From NCBI GenBank assembly GCA_023446155.1, contig JAEXIT010000012.1, forward strand, positions 1 through 64,000: DNA of 64,000 nt, written 5' to 3'. Shown piece by piece: positions 34,284-43,628 of the stretch; the first letter of the stretch is position 1, and each line of letters begins with the position of its first letter. The stretch comes from Bacteroidota bacterium. GTDB lineage: Bacteria > Bacteroidota > Bacteroidia > Flavobacteriales > Flavobacteriaceae. A model generated the notes under the pieces. That model saw only the letters and a program-made list of their open reading frames with translations. It was not told the origin of the DNA and made no database searches. The position numbers and the translations under genes are program-made.

Positions 34284-34865
34284 TTACTTTTTATAAAAAA
34301 GGTTGTGGTCGATGTATTCCCATACGTTAAGCGGTAACATCGGTTTGATGTTTTTACCGTTTTTAATATTGTCGCGAATAAAGGTTGAGGACAACTCAAT
34401 AACCGGAGCGCCAACCCTATGGATTTTTGGATGGTTGATAAATTCACCGGAAATCACTTCGGATGAAATTCGCGGATACACAAAAATAGTATGGTTTTGA
34501 AGGATCACTTCGTAATTCTTCCATTTGTGAAGCGAATTCAGGTTGTCTTCACCCATGATCAGTGAAAATTCATGATCCGGGTATTTTTCTTGTAGATGTG
34601 CCAGCGTGTTTACCGTATAATTGGGTTGAGACAGCTTGAATTCAATATCGGAAGGCTTTATTTTGGGATAGTCTTCCGTTGCGAGAAACACCATTTGGAG
34701 GCGATGGTAATCGTCCAGCAAACTCGTTTTCTTTTTGTGCGGGTTATGTGGTGTTACCACCATCCATATCTGATCCATATCGGTATTTTCGGCCATATGG
34801 TTGGCAATGATCAGGTGTCCGATATGAATGGGGTTAAACGTTCCGAAATAAAGCCCTATTTTCAT
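34284..34865 (-). CDS. nadD: Nicotinate-nucleotide adenylyltransferase
   Basis: 193 residues. The nucleotidyltransferase signature GTFNPIHIGH occupies 8-17, and LSSTFIRDNI is the second ATP-binding motif (SSTxIR). It makes nicotinate adenine dinucleotide from NaMN and ATP, in the last steps of NAD synthesis. Third gene of the minus-strand set yicC - gmk - nadD, 14 bases after gmk, an order shared across Bacteroidota. The tryptophan-to-quinolinate enzymes elsewhere in this window (7718, 61671) could feed it. Confidence 0.96.
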   Translation of the reverse strand: MKIGLYFGTFNPIHIGHLIIANHMAENTDMDQIWMVVTPHNPHKKKTSLLDDYHRLQMVFLATEDYPKIKPSDIEFKLSQPNYTVNTLAHLQEKYPDHEFSLIMGEDNLNSLHKWKNYEVILQNHTIFVYPRISSEVISGEFINHPKIHRVGAPVIELSSTFIRDNIKNGKNIKPMLPLNVWEYIDHNLFYKK

Positions 34866-34879
34866 GGGAGTTCTATTGC

Positions 34880-35452
34880 TTATTGTACGAAATCACGAAC
34901 CAGTTCGTAAGCCTCTTGTTTGGCGGTATCGAGATCGTAATTTTTGATGATTCGGTCAAATTGTGGTGCCGTCGCTAACTCTACCGACGCTTTGGCAATA
35001 CGCATATTGATTTTGTCTTCGCTTTCGGTAGAACGCTTTTTCAAGCGGATTTTAAGCTCGTCGATACTTGGCGGTTTTACAAAAACAGCTAAGGTTTGCT
35101 CCGGAAATTTTTTCTTGATACGCAATCCGCCGGCTACATCGATGTCGAATATAACATTCTTTCCCTTGGCCCAGATGCGTTCGACTTCGGTTTTTAGTGT
35201 ACCGTAAAAATTATCGCGGTATACTTCTTCCCATTCCAGGAAATCTTCGGCCTTGATATGCTTTTTAAAATTTTCGAGTGAAATAAAGTAATAGTCGGTT
35301 CCGTCGATCTCTTCACCTCTCGGTGCGCGGGACGTAGCCGATATGGAAAATTCCAGGTTTAAATCGTCTTTTCCTAATAAATGTCTGACAATGGTTGTTT
35401 TTCCCGAACCGGATGGTGCCGAAAAAACAATTAATTTTCCTCCTGTATTCAT
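34880..35452 (-). CDS. gmk: Guanylate kinase
   Basis: 190 residues. P-loop APSGSGKT at 12-19, the GMP-binding TSRAPRGEE and DYYFIS, and the FDIDVAGGLRIKK core. It phosphorylates GMP to GDP in the cytosol. It is in the conserved unit yicC - gmk - nadD with gaps of 23 and 14 bases, and transcription probably starts before yicC. Start at MNTGGKLIVF is the only sensible one. Confidence 0.97.
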   Translation of the reverse strand: MNTGGKLIVFSAPSGSGKTTIVRHLLGKDDLNLEFSISATSRAPRGEEIDGTDYYFISLENFKKHIKAEDFLEWEEVYRDNFYGTLKTEVERIWAKGKNVIFDIDVAGGLRIKKKFPEQTLAVFVKPPSIDELKIRLKKRSTESEDKINMRIAKASVELATAPQFDRIIKNYDLDTAKQEAYELVRDFVQ

Positions 35453-35475
35453 TGTTGTATTGTTGAGTACCGCTG

Positions 35476-36336
35476 TTATAAAACGTTTAGTACCTGTTCT
35501 TTAATTTTTTCTAATTCGTCTTTCATCTGTACCACCAGTTTCTGCATTCCGGCATGGTTGGATTTGGATCCCATGGTGTTGATTTCACGTCCCATTTCCT
35601 GCGTGATAAAACCAAGTTTACGTCCGTTGGCTTCTTTTCCGGAAAGGGTTTCCAGGAAATAGTCCAAATGGTTACCCAAGCGTACTTTTTCTTCAGTGAT
35701 ATCCAGTTTCTCCAGATAGTAGATTAATTCCTGTTCGAAACGGTTTTCATCCACATTGGCTTGCAGTTCGGTGATGGCATTTTGCAGACGTTCTTTGATC
35801 AGTTGAATTCGCTCCGGGTCCAATTGCAATGCCTGTTCCATAAACGAACGGATATTGCCAATTCGCAAGCGGAATTCTTTTTCCAGAGAAGCGCCTTCGT
35901 CTTTTCTGAAATTGTTGATGTTTATTAAGGCTTCATCGATCACCGACTGAATCTGTTGCCATTCGTTTTCGTCGATTTCGTCTCTTTCGGTTTTTAAAGC
36001 ATCCGGCATTCGCACGGCCATTTTCATCAATTCCGTAGCATCGGCTTCCGGCAAAATGTCCCGCATCTGGCGGATATAGGCTTTTACGATCGGGGCGTTC
36101 ACTTTGGTGGAAGTTTCTTCTCCTGTCACTTCAATATACATCGAGAAATCTACTTTGCCGCGTTCCAGTTGCTGGGCAATCTGGTTGCGAAGTCCCAATT
36201 CCATTTCGCGAAAAACAGAAGGCATACGGACATTAAGATCCAGGCCTTTGCTGTTTAAGGATTTGATTTCTATGGTAATTTTCTTGGTTGGCAATTGCAA
36301 TGATGCTTTACCAAAACCCGTCATCGATTGTATCAT
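35476..36336 (-). CDS. yicC: YicC/YloC family endoribonuclease
   Basis: 286 residues. The N-terminal YicC domain begins MIQSMTGFGKAS, with EIKSLNSKGLDLNVRMP. The C-terminal domain (formerly DUF1732) ends VRLGNHLDYFLETL, KLGFITQEMGREINTMGSKSN and the final amphipathic helix. YicC has been described as a ribonuclease affecting small RNAs in E. coli. The first gene of yicC - gmk - nadD. On the minus strand a TACATTTG -7 box lies at 36355-36362. Confidence 0.93.
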   Translation of the reverse strand: MIQSMTGFGKASLQLPTKKITIEIKSLNSKGLDLNVRMPSVFREMELGLRNQIAQQLERGKVDFSMYIEVTGEETSTKVNAPIVKAYIRQMRDILPEADATELMKMAVRMPDALKTERDEIDENEWQQIQSVIDEALININNFRKDEGASLEKEFRLRIGNIRSFMEQALQLDPERIQLIKERLQNAITELQANVDENRFEQELIYYLEKLDITEEKVRLGNHLDYFLETLSGKEANGRKLGFITQEMGREINTMGSKSNHAGMQKLVVQMKDELEKIKEQVLNVL

Positions 36337-36354
36337 ATAAAAATGTAATAGCTA

Positions 36355-36362
36355 CAAATGTA
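36355..36362 (-). promoter_or_regulatory. -7 box of yicC-gmk-nadD
   Basis: TACATTTG on the minus strand, 18 bases before the yicC start; the most likely start of the three-gene transcript. Confidence 0.6.
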
Positions 36363-36390
36363 CTAAAAAGAGTTTAGTCTGTTAAAAAAC

Positions 36391-37317
36391 TTAATCAAAG
36401 CCTTTTTGTTCCGTTGGTTTTACTTTTTTCTGAGTAACCAGATAAACGCCGGTAAAGATCAGCAAAGACGAGCCGATTTTAACCCAGCTTAATTCGTCTT
36501 TTCCAAGTCCGATAGCAAAAACAGAGGCAAAAAACGGTTGCAGATAAATAAAAACGGCTACTGTGGTAGGTTTTAATTCCCGCATGGATAGCAGGTTTAA
36601 CAAATAGGTCAGGAAAGTGGAGATCACGATCACAAAACCGATTTTCCAGTAAATGTCAAATGGAATGGAAGGCCAGTCGATTTGCTGAAATTCTTCCCAG
36701 CCAAATGGGATCACCATCAGAAAACCGAAGAGGTAAATCCATTTTACAAAGGCATAGGCGCTGTATTTGTCCATTAATTTTTTTACCAGAATCAGATAAA
36801 AACCATAGGAAACCGCATTGATAAATACCAAAAAGTTTCCTAAAGCGGCATTTGGAGCATTGATCATCGATCGCCCGTATAAAATCAACAATAAGGTTCC
36901 GGCGAGTCCGAGGATAATTCCGAAGATCTTTTGACGCTGCATTTTTTCTTTCATGATAAAAGCCGACAAAACGAGTACGATCATCGGAGTGGTGACCATT
37001 AAAACGGCCCCCATAATCGGCGAGGTATAACTCAGCCCTTTAAAAAAGGTGAGCATATTAAACGCCACACCAAAAAATGCGGCTGCAATAATCCGCGGAA
37101 AATCTTTTAAGTCAATTTTCTGACTTTGCGACGGACTTGCCAATGCCATTCCGAGTGCGGTGAGCCAGAATAATACGGTGGAACCGCCAACACGCATAAA
37201 AATAAAACCGAATGCATCCACATACGTCGGCATCACATCTTTAGCAATGGTAAACGTGACACCATAAATGATGGCCACCATCCAGGCAGCAATCAAAGCA
37301 TAGGTACGTTTGCTCAT
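36391..37317 (-). CDS. DMT-family exporter (two EamA domains)
   Basis: 308 residues with about ten membrane helices arranged as two EamA halves: AAWMVAIIYGVTFTIAKDVM opens the first and ALGNFLVFINAVSYGFYLILVK the second. Each half has the internal repeat of the drug/metabolite transporter family (for example GAVLMVTTPMIVLVLSAFIM; TVAVFIYLQPFFASVFAIGL). It should export small metabolites across the inner membrane, though the substrate is not predictable. Its start codon directly follows the TAA of the ArsC-like gene (no gap), so the two are translationally linked. Confidence 0.92.
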   Translation of the reverse strand: MSKRTYALIAAWMVAIIYGVTFTIAKDVMPTYVDAFGFIFMRVGGSTVLFWLTALGMALASPSQSQKIDLKDFPRIIAAAFFGVAFNMLTFFKGLSYTSPIMGAVLMVTTPMIVLVLSAFIMKEKMQRQKIFGIILGLAGTLLLILYGRSMINAPNAALGNFLVFINAVSYGFYLILVKKLMDKYSAYAFVKWIYLFGFLMVIPFGWEEFQQIDWPSIPFDIYWKIGFVIVISTFLTYLLNLLSMRELKPTTVAVFIYLQPFFASVFAIGLGKDELSWVKIGSSLLIFTGVYLVTQKKVKPTEQKGFD

Positions 37318-37668
37318 TTAGCTTATAAAAGCAATCGCGGTTTCGATCACTTTAGGACTGTTGCCTACAAATGCTTTTCCGTCGGCCAAAATAACCGGAC
37401 GATTTAAAAAGGTGTAGTGTTCCAGGATATACCGTTTGAAATCCGACTCGGACAAGGTCTCGTTTTTAAGTCCCATTTCCTTATACAATTTAGCTCTTTT
37501 GCTAAATAGTACTTCGTAACTTCCGGTTAGCGCATGGATTTCGTCCAGTTGTTTTACCGTAATTGGACTTTCTTTGATGTCCTGTAAGACAAAAGTGTCC
37601 AGATTGGGAATTGTTTTTAAGATCCGTTTACAGGTATCGCAGGTTTTTAAATAGTATATTTTTCTCAT
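37318..37668 (-). CDS. ArsC/Spx-family thioredoxin-fold protein
   Basis: 116 residues. It starts MRKIYYLKTCDTCKRIL, giving a CxxC at 10-13, and has the ArsC-like ending FLNRPVILADGKAFVGNSP. This fold covers arsenate reductases and the Spx/MgsR regulators. The size and CxxC fit the arsenate-reductase-like ('YffB') subgroup with unknown reaction. Cytosolic, no signal. It precedes the DMT exporter with no intergenic base, so the pair may form a resistance or efflux unit, but nothing in the sequence proves arsenic as substrate. Confidence 0.85.
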   Translation of the reverse strand: MRKIYYLKTCDTCKRILKTIPNLDTFVLQDIKESPITVKQLDEIHALTGSYEVLFSKRAKLYKEMGLKNETLSESDFKRYILEHYTFLNRPVILADGKAFVGNSPKVIETAIAFIS

Positions 37669-37813
37669 AGTGCGTTCCGTGATTTAATACAGTTGCAAAA
37701 TAACGATAAACCAAATAAATAATGGTTATGACATCCGATATTTTAGTGGGTAAAAAATAATAATTGTCGTTTTTCGAATGCGACTTTTGGCTACATTAGC
37801 AAAAAAACAAAAC

Positions 37814-38269
37814 ATGAAAACAAGCTTTGAAATTACCCGGATGAACCGTCGAAAACTGTTGGACGTACTGAAAAATAATACACTGGAGCAATTGAATAAA
37901 GTTCCGGCAGGATTTAGTAATAACCTGATTTGGAATATTGCGCATATTGTGGTCGTACAGCAAATGTTGGTGTATAAATTATCAGGATTGCCAATGCAAA
38001 TTTCGGATGCGATGGTCGACACCTATAAACGTGGAACCAAACCGGAAGCCGATGTAACAGCCGATGAGGTTGAAACGATCAAGCAATTGCTAACGGCAAC
38101 AATCGACAAAACCGAAGCCGATTATAATGCCGGAATTTTTAAGGAATATACCGATTTTACTACCATGTCGGGTTTTGTGATTACCAATGCGAAAGAGGCA
38201 ATTGAATTTAACAATTACCACGAAGGGATTCATGCCGGTATTATGCTGGGTATCCGGAAGTTTATTTAA
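37814..38269 (+). CDS. DinB-family protein
   Basis: 151 residues from the ATG at 37814; the frame from 37778 is rejected because TACATTAG, a near -7 box, lies at 37793-37800. The four-helix bundle typical of DinB/YfiT hydrolases is suggested by LDVLKNNTLEQLNKVPAGFSN, then LIWNIAHIVVVQQML and a final NNYHEGIHAGIML. His residues in NIAHI and YHEGIHAG are the expected metal ligands. DinB-like proteins include thiol-dependent metalloenzymes, but activity here is unknown. It overlaps the convergent lipoprotein gene by eight bases. Confidence 0.85.
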   Translation: MKTSFEITRMNRRKLLDVLKNNTLEQLNKVPAGFSNNLIWNIAHIVVVQQMLVYKLSGLPMQISDAMVDTYKRGTKPEADVTADEVETIKQLLTATIDKTEADYNAGIFKEYTDFTTMSGFVITNAKEAIEFNNYHEGIHAGIMLGIRKFI

Positions 38270-39011
38270 GAATCAGGTACGGTTTTATACTGTCGTACGG
38301 TAATAGCAATTCTCTGGGACCATCAACATACGGAGCAATCTCATAGGTGTTATAGTATAAAACCAATCCTTTTTCGGAAAAGATATAGGTTTCGGGAAGT
38401 TGGAAGACTTCGTTTTCGAACATCAGTCCGTTTTCGTTAATCGGTTTTCCATCTGGAATATTGAATTTTTCCCGGAACTTCTTCTCGGCATACGCCTGAA
38501 ATCCTTTTTTGTCTTTTAGAAAGCCTTCTTCCGGGATGATTTTTCCGGTTTCGGGATTCAATAGTATCGAGCGTACACCGGCATAACCATGTGCACCTCC
38601 GGTAAACGTATAATGTTTTAAGGTGATGTTGATGATGTTTTCCGAATGGTAAACCACTTCGCCTTCAACAGTCGCTTCCCAGGTTGGCATCTTGTCGTTG
38701 GGAAACTGCGCAATCAGATCGGTGTACGATTTTACAAAATCTTCCATCAGTTCCTGATAGTTGGAAGCCTTGTACGGCTGTTCTCCAAAATAAACAATCT
38801 CGCGAACTGTATTGAATACGATATTATTAATACTGTCCTCAACAACCGGACTGTTTTCGGCTATCGGAACCTTTATTTTTACCTGAGTACACGTAGAGTC
38901 ACACGGTTTTTTACTTTGCTTTTCATAAGCGATATTTTCGAATTGCAATTCCTTTTTTTCGCAGCTAACAACGAAAAGTCCGATAAGTAGAAAATAAACG
39001 ATCTGTTTCAT
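38262..39011 (-). CDS. DUF3298/DUF4163 lipoprotein
   Basis: 249 residues. Lipoprotein signal with lipobox FVVSC (Cys17). An N-terminal DUF4163-like part (INNIVFNTVREIVY) precedes a DUF3298/RsiV-like domain with the diagnostic HYTFTGGAHGYAG, LLNPETGKII and a closing YNTYEIAPYVDGPRELLLPY. The family is related to the anti-sigma factor RsiV, which binds lysozyme in Bacillus, but most Gram-negative members are uncharacterised lipoproteins. Periplasm or surface. Two cysteines (PCDSTC) near the front may pair. The 3' end overlaps the DinB gene by eight bases. Confidence 0.85.
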   Translation of the reverse strand: MKQIVYFLLIGLFVVSCEKKELQFENIAYEKQSKKPCDSTCTQVKIKVPIAENSPVVEDSINNIVFNTVREIVYFGEQPYKASNYQELMEDFVKSYTDLIAQFPNDKMPTWEATVEGEVVYHSENIINITLKHYTFTGGAHGYAGVRSILLNPETGKIIPEEGFLKDKKGFQAYAEKKFREKFNIPDGKPINENGLMFENEVFQLPETYIFSEKGLVLYYNTYEIAPYVDGPRELLLPYDSIKPYLILK

Positions 39012-39075
39012 GGTAAAAATGTGTTAATAATATATAAAGGTACGGCTTTCTGTGCGGTTGACAGAAAATAAAAAG

Positions 39076-39083
39076 TAAATTTG
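39076..39083 (+). promoter_or_regulatory. -7 box of the cystathionine gamma-synthase gene
   Basis: TAAATTTG, 34 bases before the ATG at 39117. A TTG at 39058-39060 is 15 bases upstream, short of the usual 17-21. Confidence 0.5.
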
Positions 39084-39116
39084 CTTAGTTTATACGATAA
39101 AAATCACAAAAAAGAT

Positions 39117-40262
39117 ATGAAATTTAATACAAAAGCAATACACGGCGGACAACATCACGACCCGAGTACGGGAGCCGTAATGCCACCGGTATATCAGACA
39201 TCGACCTATGTGCAAACCAGCCCGGGTGTTCCTTTAAATGAATACGAATACAGTCGTGCGGCAAACCCAACAAGAACGGCTTTGGAAAATGCATTGGCCA
39301 GTATCGAAAACGGAACCCGCGGATTGGCATTCTCGTCCGGATTGGCAGCAACCGATTGTGTGCTTCGCTCGTTAAAAGCCGGTGATGAGGTAATCGCGAT
39401 GGACGATTTATACGGTGGAACCTACCGTATGTTCACCCGTATCTACAAAGATTCCGGAATTGTTTTCCATTTTGTGGATATGAATGATCTGACTAAATTC
39501 GAATCATTGATCAACGCCAATACCAAACTGGTTTGGGTGGAAACGCCAACAAACCCGTTGATGAAACTGGCCGATATTGCTGCGATTGCAAAAATTACAC
39601 AAAAACATAAAATCCTTTTTGCAGTGGATAATACGTTTGCAACACCTTATTTGCAAAAACCATTGGATTTGGGTGCGGATATCGTGATGCATTCGGCTAC
39701 GAAATACCTGGGCGGACATTCGGATGTTATCGCCGGAGCGTTAATCGTGAAAGATAAAGAATTAGGGGATCAGTTGCATTTTCAACAATTTGCAACTGGA
39801 GCAACTCTAGGGCCTCAGGATTCATTTTTGGTATTGCGCGGAATTAAAACCTTGCACTTGCGTGTGCAAAGACATTGTGAAAACGGTGAAAAAGTGGCGG
39901 AGTTCCTTTTAAATCACCCGAAAGTGGAAAAAGTATATTACCCGGGATTACCGTCGCATCCGTTCCATGAAATTGCCAAAAAACAAATGATTGGTGGTTT
40001 TGGCGGAATGGTAACCTTTACTTTTAAATCCGGTAAAAAAGAGGACGCAATCGATTTCCTGGAAAAAGTAAAAGTGTTTACACTGGCCGAATCTTTAGGA
40101 GGTGTGGAATCGTTGGCCAATCATCCGGCTTTGATGACACATGCTTCTATTCCGGAAGACAAGCGTAAGGAAATCGGAATCTCCGATGATCTGGTCCGTT
40201 TGAGCGTAGGAGTTGAAGATATCGAGGATTTGATCGAGGACTTAAAACAGGCTTTAGCATAA
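39117..40262 (+). CDS. metB: Cystathionine gamma-synthase / lyase (PLP enzyme)
   Basis: 381 residues from the ATG at 39117 (KFNTKAIHGGQHHDPSTGA); the frame from 39081 overlaps the -7 box. A Cys/Met-metabolism PLP enzyme: YEYSRAANPTRTALE, MDDLYGGTYRMF, the lysine SATKYLGGHSD (Lys196) that binds PLP, and TLAESLGGVESLANHPALMTHASIP. Either gamma-synthase (homoserine ester + cysteine to cystathionine) or gamma-lyase fits this family; the two cannot be separated by eye. Cytosolic, monocistronic, with a terminator at 40265-40290. Confidence 0.92.
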   Translation: MKFNTKAIHGGQHHDPSTGAVMPPVYQTSTYVQTSPGVPLNEYEYSRAANPTRTALENALASIENGTRGLAFSSGLAATDCVLRSLKAGDEVIAMDDLYGGTYRMFTRIYKDSGIVFHFVDMNDLTKFESLINANTKLVWVETPTNPLMKLADIAAIAKITQKHKILFAVDNTFATPYLQKPLDLGADIVMHSATKYLGGHSDVIAGALIVKDKELGDQLHFQQFATGATLGPQDSFLVLRGIKTLHLRVQRHCENGEKVAEFLLNHPKVEKVYYPGLPSHPFHEIAKKQMIGGFGGMVTFTFKSGKKEDAIDFLEKVKVFTLAESLGGVESLANHPALMTHASIPEDKRKEIGISDDLVRLSVGVEDIEDLIEDLKQALA

Positions 40263-40264
40263 AT

Positions 40265-40290
40265 AAAAAACCGGGATATTCCCGGTTTTT
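40265..40290 (+). terminator. Terminator after metB-like gene
   Basis: Stem AAAAACCGGGA / TCCCGGTTTTT, short loop, T-rich tail; convergent to the minus-strand gene ending at 40309, so it may serve both. Confidence 0.85.
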
Positions 40291-40308
40291 TATTTTATAA
40301 TTTTATTT

Positions 40309-41100
40309 TTAATTCAGATAATAGATGTAACCAACGTTTAGCCAAACCAACCAGTCGTTGTGTTTGTTTTCCGGATAAAGGCGTGAATCCGGATTTAATC
40401 CGTCAACCCAGTTCGAAAAATAATACTGCATACGTAAATCGATCATTAAATCGGATAATTCGGTAAGCTTGTAACGGGTTCCAACACTCGATACAATCGA
40501 CCAGGTGGTTCCGCTATCATTTCGAACCGCTCCAATATATTTTGTAGGTGTTACATTTGGATTTGTGCCTAAATTAGGACCTAAAGTAGAATAGGCTTCC
40601 GTTGTAAAATAATTAAAATGCGCTCCTAAACTTATAAATGGTGCCCATGCGCCTGGTGTAACGGAGAAATCACGAATGCTAAACGGATAGTATTCCAACT
40701 GCATCCCTAAATCGGTTACTGCTGTTGAACCGCGCATTCCTCTAAGCTGATTTGCCATAACCGATTGACGTTTGTTGTCAACCCATTCACCAAAGTGTTT
40801 TAGTTTGGTTTTGTTGTAAGATAATTCGGTGCGTAATTTAAAATGATCATTAAAATAAGTCTCCGGAGTATAACAACTACAGTCAGCTCTGTAAGAAAAA
40901 TTCAGGTAATGTACAATACCAATCCCGTATCCGGAGTTACCGGCATCTGTGCTCAGATCACTTCTTTCTCCGTAATCTGACTGGAAAGCTACAGGACCCG
41001 CAATGACTCCAATTTCGTGAGAAAATCCGAATTGCGCTTTAACTGACGTGCCGCTCCCTAACGCAAGGGTCAAAAGGAGGAGTAGAATTTTTCTTCGCAT
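40309..41100 (-). CDS. Flavobacterial outer-membrane protein (THC0290_0291-like)
   Basis: 263 residues with signal peptide MRRKILLLLLTLALGSGTSVKA. The mature part is beta-barrel-like: FGFSHEIGVIAGPVAF, DDHFKLRTELSY-type strands and a closing LVWLNVGYIYYLN. The SDYGERSD stretch and the NSGYGIGIVHY strand fit a family I recall under the name THC0290_0291 in Flavobacteriaceae, though this cannot be checked here. A CxC (DCSCY) near residue 75 may bind metal or form a disulfide. Function unknown. A minus-strand -7 box TATATTTG at 41130-41137 supports the start. Confidence 0.65.
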   Translation of the reverse strand: MRRKILLLLLTLALGSGTSVKAQFGFSHEIGVIAGPVAFQSDYGERSDLSTDAGNSGYGIGIVHYLNFSYRADCSCYTPETYFNDHFKLRTELSYNKTKLKHFGEWVDNKRQSVMANQLRGMRGSTAVTDLGMQLEYYPFSIRDFSVTPGAWAPFISLGAHFNYFTTEAYSTLGPNLGTNPNVTPTKYIGAVRNDSGTTWSIVSSVGTRYKLTELSDLMIDLRMQYYFSNWVDGLNPDSRLYPENKHNDWLVWLNVGYIYYLN

Positions 41101-41129
41101 TTTTAACTAAAAGATATAACTTTTCCTGA

Positions 41130-41137
41130 CAAATATA
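41130..41137 (-). promoter_or_regulatory. -7 box of the outer-membrane protein gene
   Basis: TATATTTG on the minus strand, 29 bases before the start at 41100. Between here and porZ lie about 150 bases without an ORF. Confidence 0.55.
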
Positions 41138-41283
41138 TAAAAACATAATTTCATTGTGATAAAAAAAAGCGTTATATTGAAAATATAATCGATGAATGGG
41201 ATTTTTTATTTTTAGGAAGCTGTAAAAGTTAAAACGATGACAGATATACGACATACAAAAAATGAAATAATTGCGTTTTAGTC

Positions 41284-41291
41284 TATATTTG
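41284..41291 (+). promoter_or_regulatory. -7 box of porZ
   Basis: TATATTTG, 19 bases before the ATG at 41311. Confidence 0.55.
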
Positions 41292-41310
41292 TAAATCAAT
41301 CTGCCGGTTA

Positions 41311-43602
41311 ATGAAAAAAACACTATATATCATCTTTGCCTTACTGTTTGTGACTCCTTTTTTTGCGCAGCAAAACCAGCTTTGGAGAGGCTTTTTTTCC
41401 TATTCTGAAGTAACCGATATTGCGGCAACTCCTATTCGGGTATTTGCAACTTCGGAAAATGCGGTTTTTTCAAAAAGTCTGGTAACGAATGAGTTGAAGA
41501 CCACAACCTCGATTAACGGATTTAAAGCCGAAACCATTACAGCCATGCATTTTAGTGTGTTGTATAATAAAACATTTGTTGGAAATGACAACGGTTTATT
41601 GCTGGTTGTAAATCAGGTGGACGGAAGTGTGTTTAATGTGGTGGATATCGTTAATAAACCATCAATCGCACCGAACAAGAAAAAAATCAATCATCTTTAC
41701 GAAAATGACGGAAAATTGTATATCTCCTGTGATTTTGGACTTTGTGTGTACAATCTGGCGACAATGGAGTTTGGAGATACGTATTTTATCGGGCCTACAG
41801 GTGAGGAAGTGGAAGTGCTACAAACTACGGTTTTTAATGGGGCAATTTATGCAGTGACCCGAAATAACGGGATTCGCAGGGCGAGTGTTGCCAATCCAAA
41901 TCTGATCGATTTTTCCCAATGGCAGGAGTTTGATGCCGGAACGTGGTTGGGAGCGGTAACCTTAAACAATCGGTTGATGCTGGCTAATGCAAATAATCGG
42001 ATTTATAGTTATACGAATGCCGCCATTCAGGAAGTGTATGCAACCATGCAACCGGCTGTGGATTTTAAGAGTTTTAATGACCGACTGGTGTATACGTCGG
42101 CAAATCATGTCTATGTATTTGATCCGACTATGGTTTTACTGGCGCATATCACTCAAATACCGGATGTAGCTACCACATTTACCTGTGGTGTGGCTACGGG
42201 CAATAATATTTTTATCGGGACTAAGGATAAGGGGATGTATAGTACGACTACAACCAACACTATGGCGTTCCAAAATAATACGCCGGACGGACCGGTGCGA
42301 AATAAAATCTTCTCCTTAAAAAAAGCACCTAGCGCCTTATGGGCGGTTTATGGGGATTATTCCCGTTATTATAATCCGTATCCTTTGGATGCTTTTGGAA
42401 TCAGTAAGTTTAAAGAAAGCAGTGGTTGGTCGTTGATTCCATATGAGGAATTGAGCGGCGCAAAATCCCTTAGTAGGGTGACGCTGAATCCAAATAATGA
42501 AAATCAGGCATTTGTAAGTTCGTATTATTCCGGACTTTTAAAAATAGAGAATGATGCATTTGTGACGCTTTATACGCAACTGAATACCGGAAATAACGGA
42601 TTGGAATCGTTGCCGGCGCCAAATAATAATGATATCCGTATCAATGGCCCTGCTTTCGATCGTCGAGGAAATCTTTGGATGACGAACAGTTTGGTCGCAA
42701 AAGGACTTAAAGTATTGCGAGCCGATAATCAATGGGTTTCGTATGATTTGTCGACGGTGACCGTACAGCCGGAATCGGATAGCTATGCGCCGTTAATTGT
42801 CGATAAAAACAATACCAAATGGATCCCGTCGCTGAATAACGGACTTATTGGGTTTAACGAAAATTACGGTAATAAATTTATAGTGATCAAGAGTGGTACG
42901 GATAGCGGAAATCTGCCGGATAATGATGTGAGAACCGTTGCGGTCGATACCCGAAACCAGCTTTGGATCGGTACCAATAAAGGATTGCGAATCTTGCCAA
43001 GTGTGGATCGCTTTTTAACGGAAACCACGCTAACAACCAATGCGATTATTATTCTGGAGGATAATCTGGCGCAGGAACTTTTTTACCAACAGGTAATCCT
43101 GGATATCGCGGTCGATGGATCGAATAATAAATGGTTGTCGATTGCCGGTGGTGGTGTTTTTCAGGTGTCGCCAAACGGACAGAGTGTACTGCATAAATTT
43201 ACAAAGGAAAATTCTCCTTTGCCCAGTAATAATATCAACGATATCGAAATTGACGGCATTACCGGTGAAGTGTTTTTTGCAACCGATAAAGGAATGGTTT
43301 CGTATCAGGGAACTGCAACCAAAGCCAATGATAATCTGAATAATGTTTATGTGTTTCCGAATCCGGTACGCCCCGGATTTGAAGGTGATGTAAACATCAG
43401 CGGACTAATCGATAAGGCGAATGTGAAAATTACCGATATTGAAGGAAATCTGGTTTACGAAACAACTTCTCAAGGGGGGACGATAACGTGGGATACGCGG
43501 GCATTTGGGAAATACAAAGTGGCTTCCGGGGTGTATATGATCTTTATCTCTTCGGAAGACGGCTCCGAAACCAAAGTCAAAAAAGTAATGGTGATTCGGT
43601 AA
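41311..43602 (+). CDS. porZ: PorZ, T9SS attachment-complex protein (A-LPS delivery)
   Basis: 763 residues. Signal peptide to about residue 19 (FVTPFFAQ), then two seven-bladed beta-propellers built from Reg_prop-like repeats: NGLLLVVNQVDG, IYAVTRNNGIRRA, NNTKWIPSLNNGLIGF, QLWIGTNKGLRIL, GEVFFATDKGMVSY. The last 75 residues are a T9SS type A sorting domain (VYVFPNPV, then GVYMIFISSEDG, KKVMVIR). This is the PorZ plan: a surface protein of the type IX attachment complex that supplies anionic LPS for linking to secreted cargo. It is followed by recO after 26 bases. The other T9SS genes are not in this window. Confidence 0.88.
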   Translation: MKKTLYIIFALLFVTPFFAQQNQLWRGFFSYSEVTDIAATPIRVFATSENAVFSKSLVTNELKTTTSINGFKAETITAMHFSVLYNKTFVGNDNGLLLVVNQVDGSVFNVVDIVNKPSIAPNKKKINHLYENDGKLYISCDFGLCVYNLATMEFGDTYFIGPTGEEVEVLQTTVFNGAIYAVTRNNGIRRASVANPNLIDFSQWQEFDAGTWLGAVTLNNRLMLANANNRIYSYTNAAIQEVYATMQPAVDFKSFNDRLVYTSANHVYVFDPTMVLLAHITQIPDVATTFTCGVATGNNIFIGTKDKGMYSTTTTNTMAFQNNTPDGPVRNKIFSLKKAPSALWAVYGDYSRYYNPYPLDAFGISKFKESSGWSLIPYEELSGAKSLSRVTLNPNNENQAFVSSYYSGLLKIENDAFVTLYTQLNTGNNGLESLPAPNNNDIRINGPAFDRRGNLWMTNSLVAKGLKVLRADNQWVSYDLSTVTVQPESDSYAPLIVDKNNTKWIPSLNNGLIGFNENYGNKFIVIKSGTDSGNLPDNDVRTVAVDTRNQLWIGTNKGLRILPSVDRFLTETTLTTNAIIILEDNLAQELFYQQVILDIAVDGSNNKWLSIAGGGVFQVSPNGQSVLHKFTKENSPLPSNNINDIEIDGITGEVFFATDKGMVSYQGTATKANDNLNNVYVFPNPVRPGFEGDVNISGLIDKANVKITDIEGNLVYETTSQGGTITWDTRAFGKYKVASGVYMIFISSEDGSETKVKKVMVIR

Positions 43603-43628
43603 TCCGATCGGAAAATTCCAATAATAAA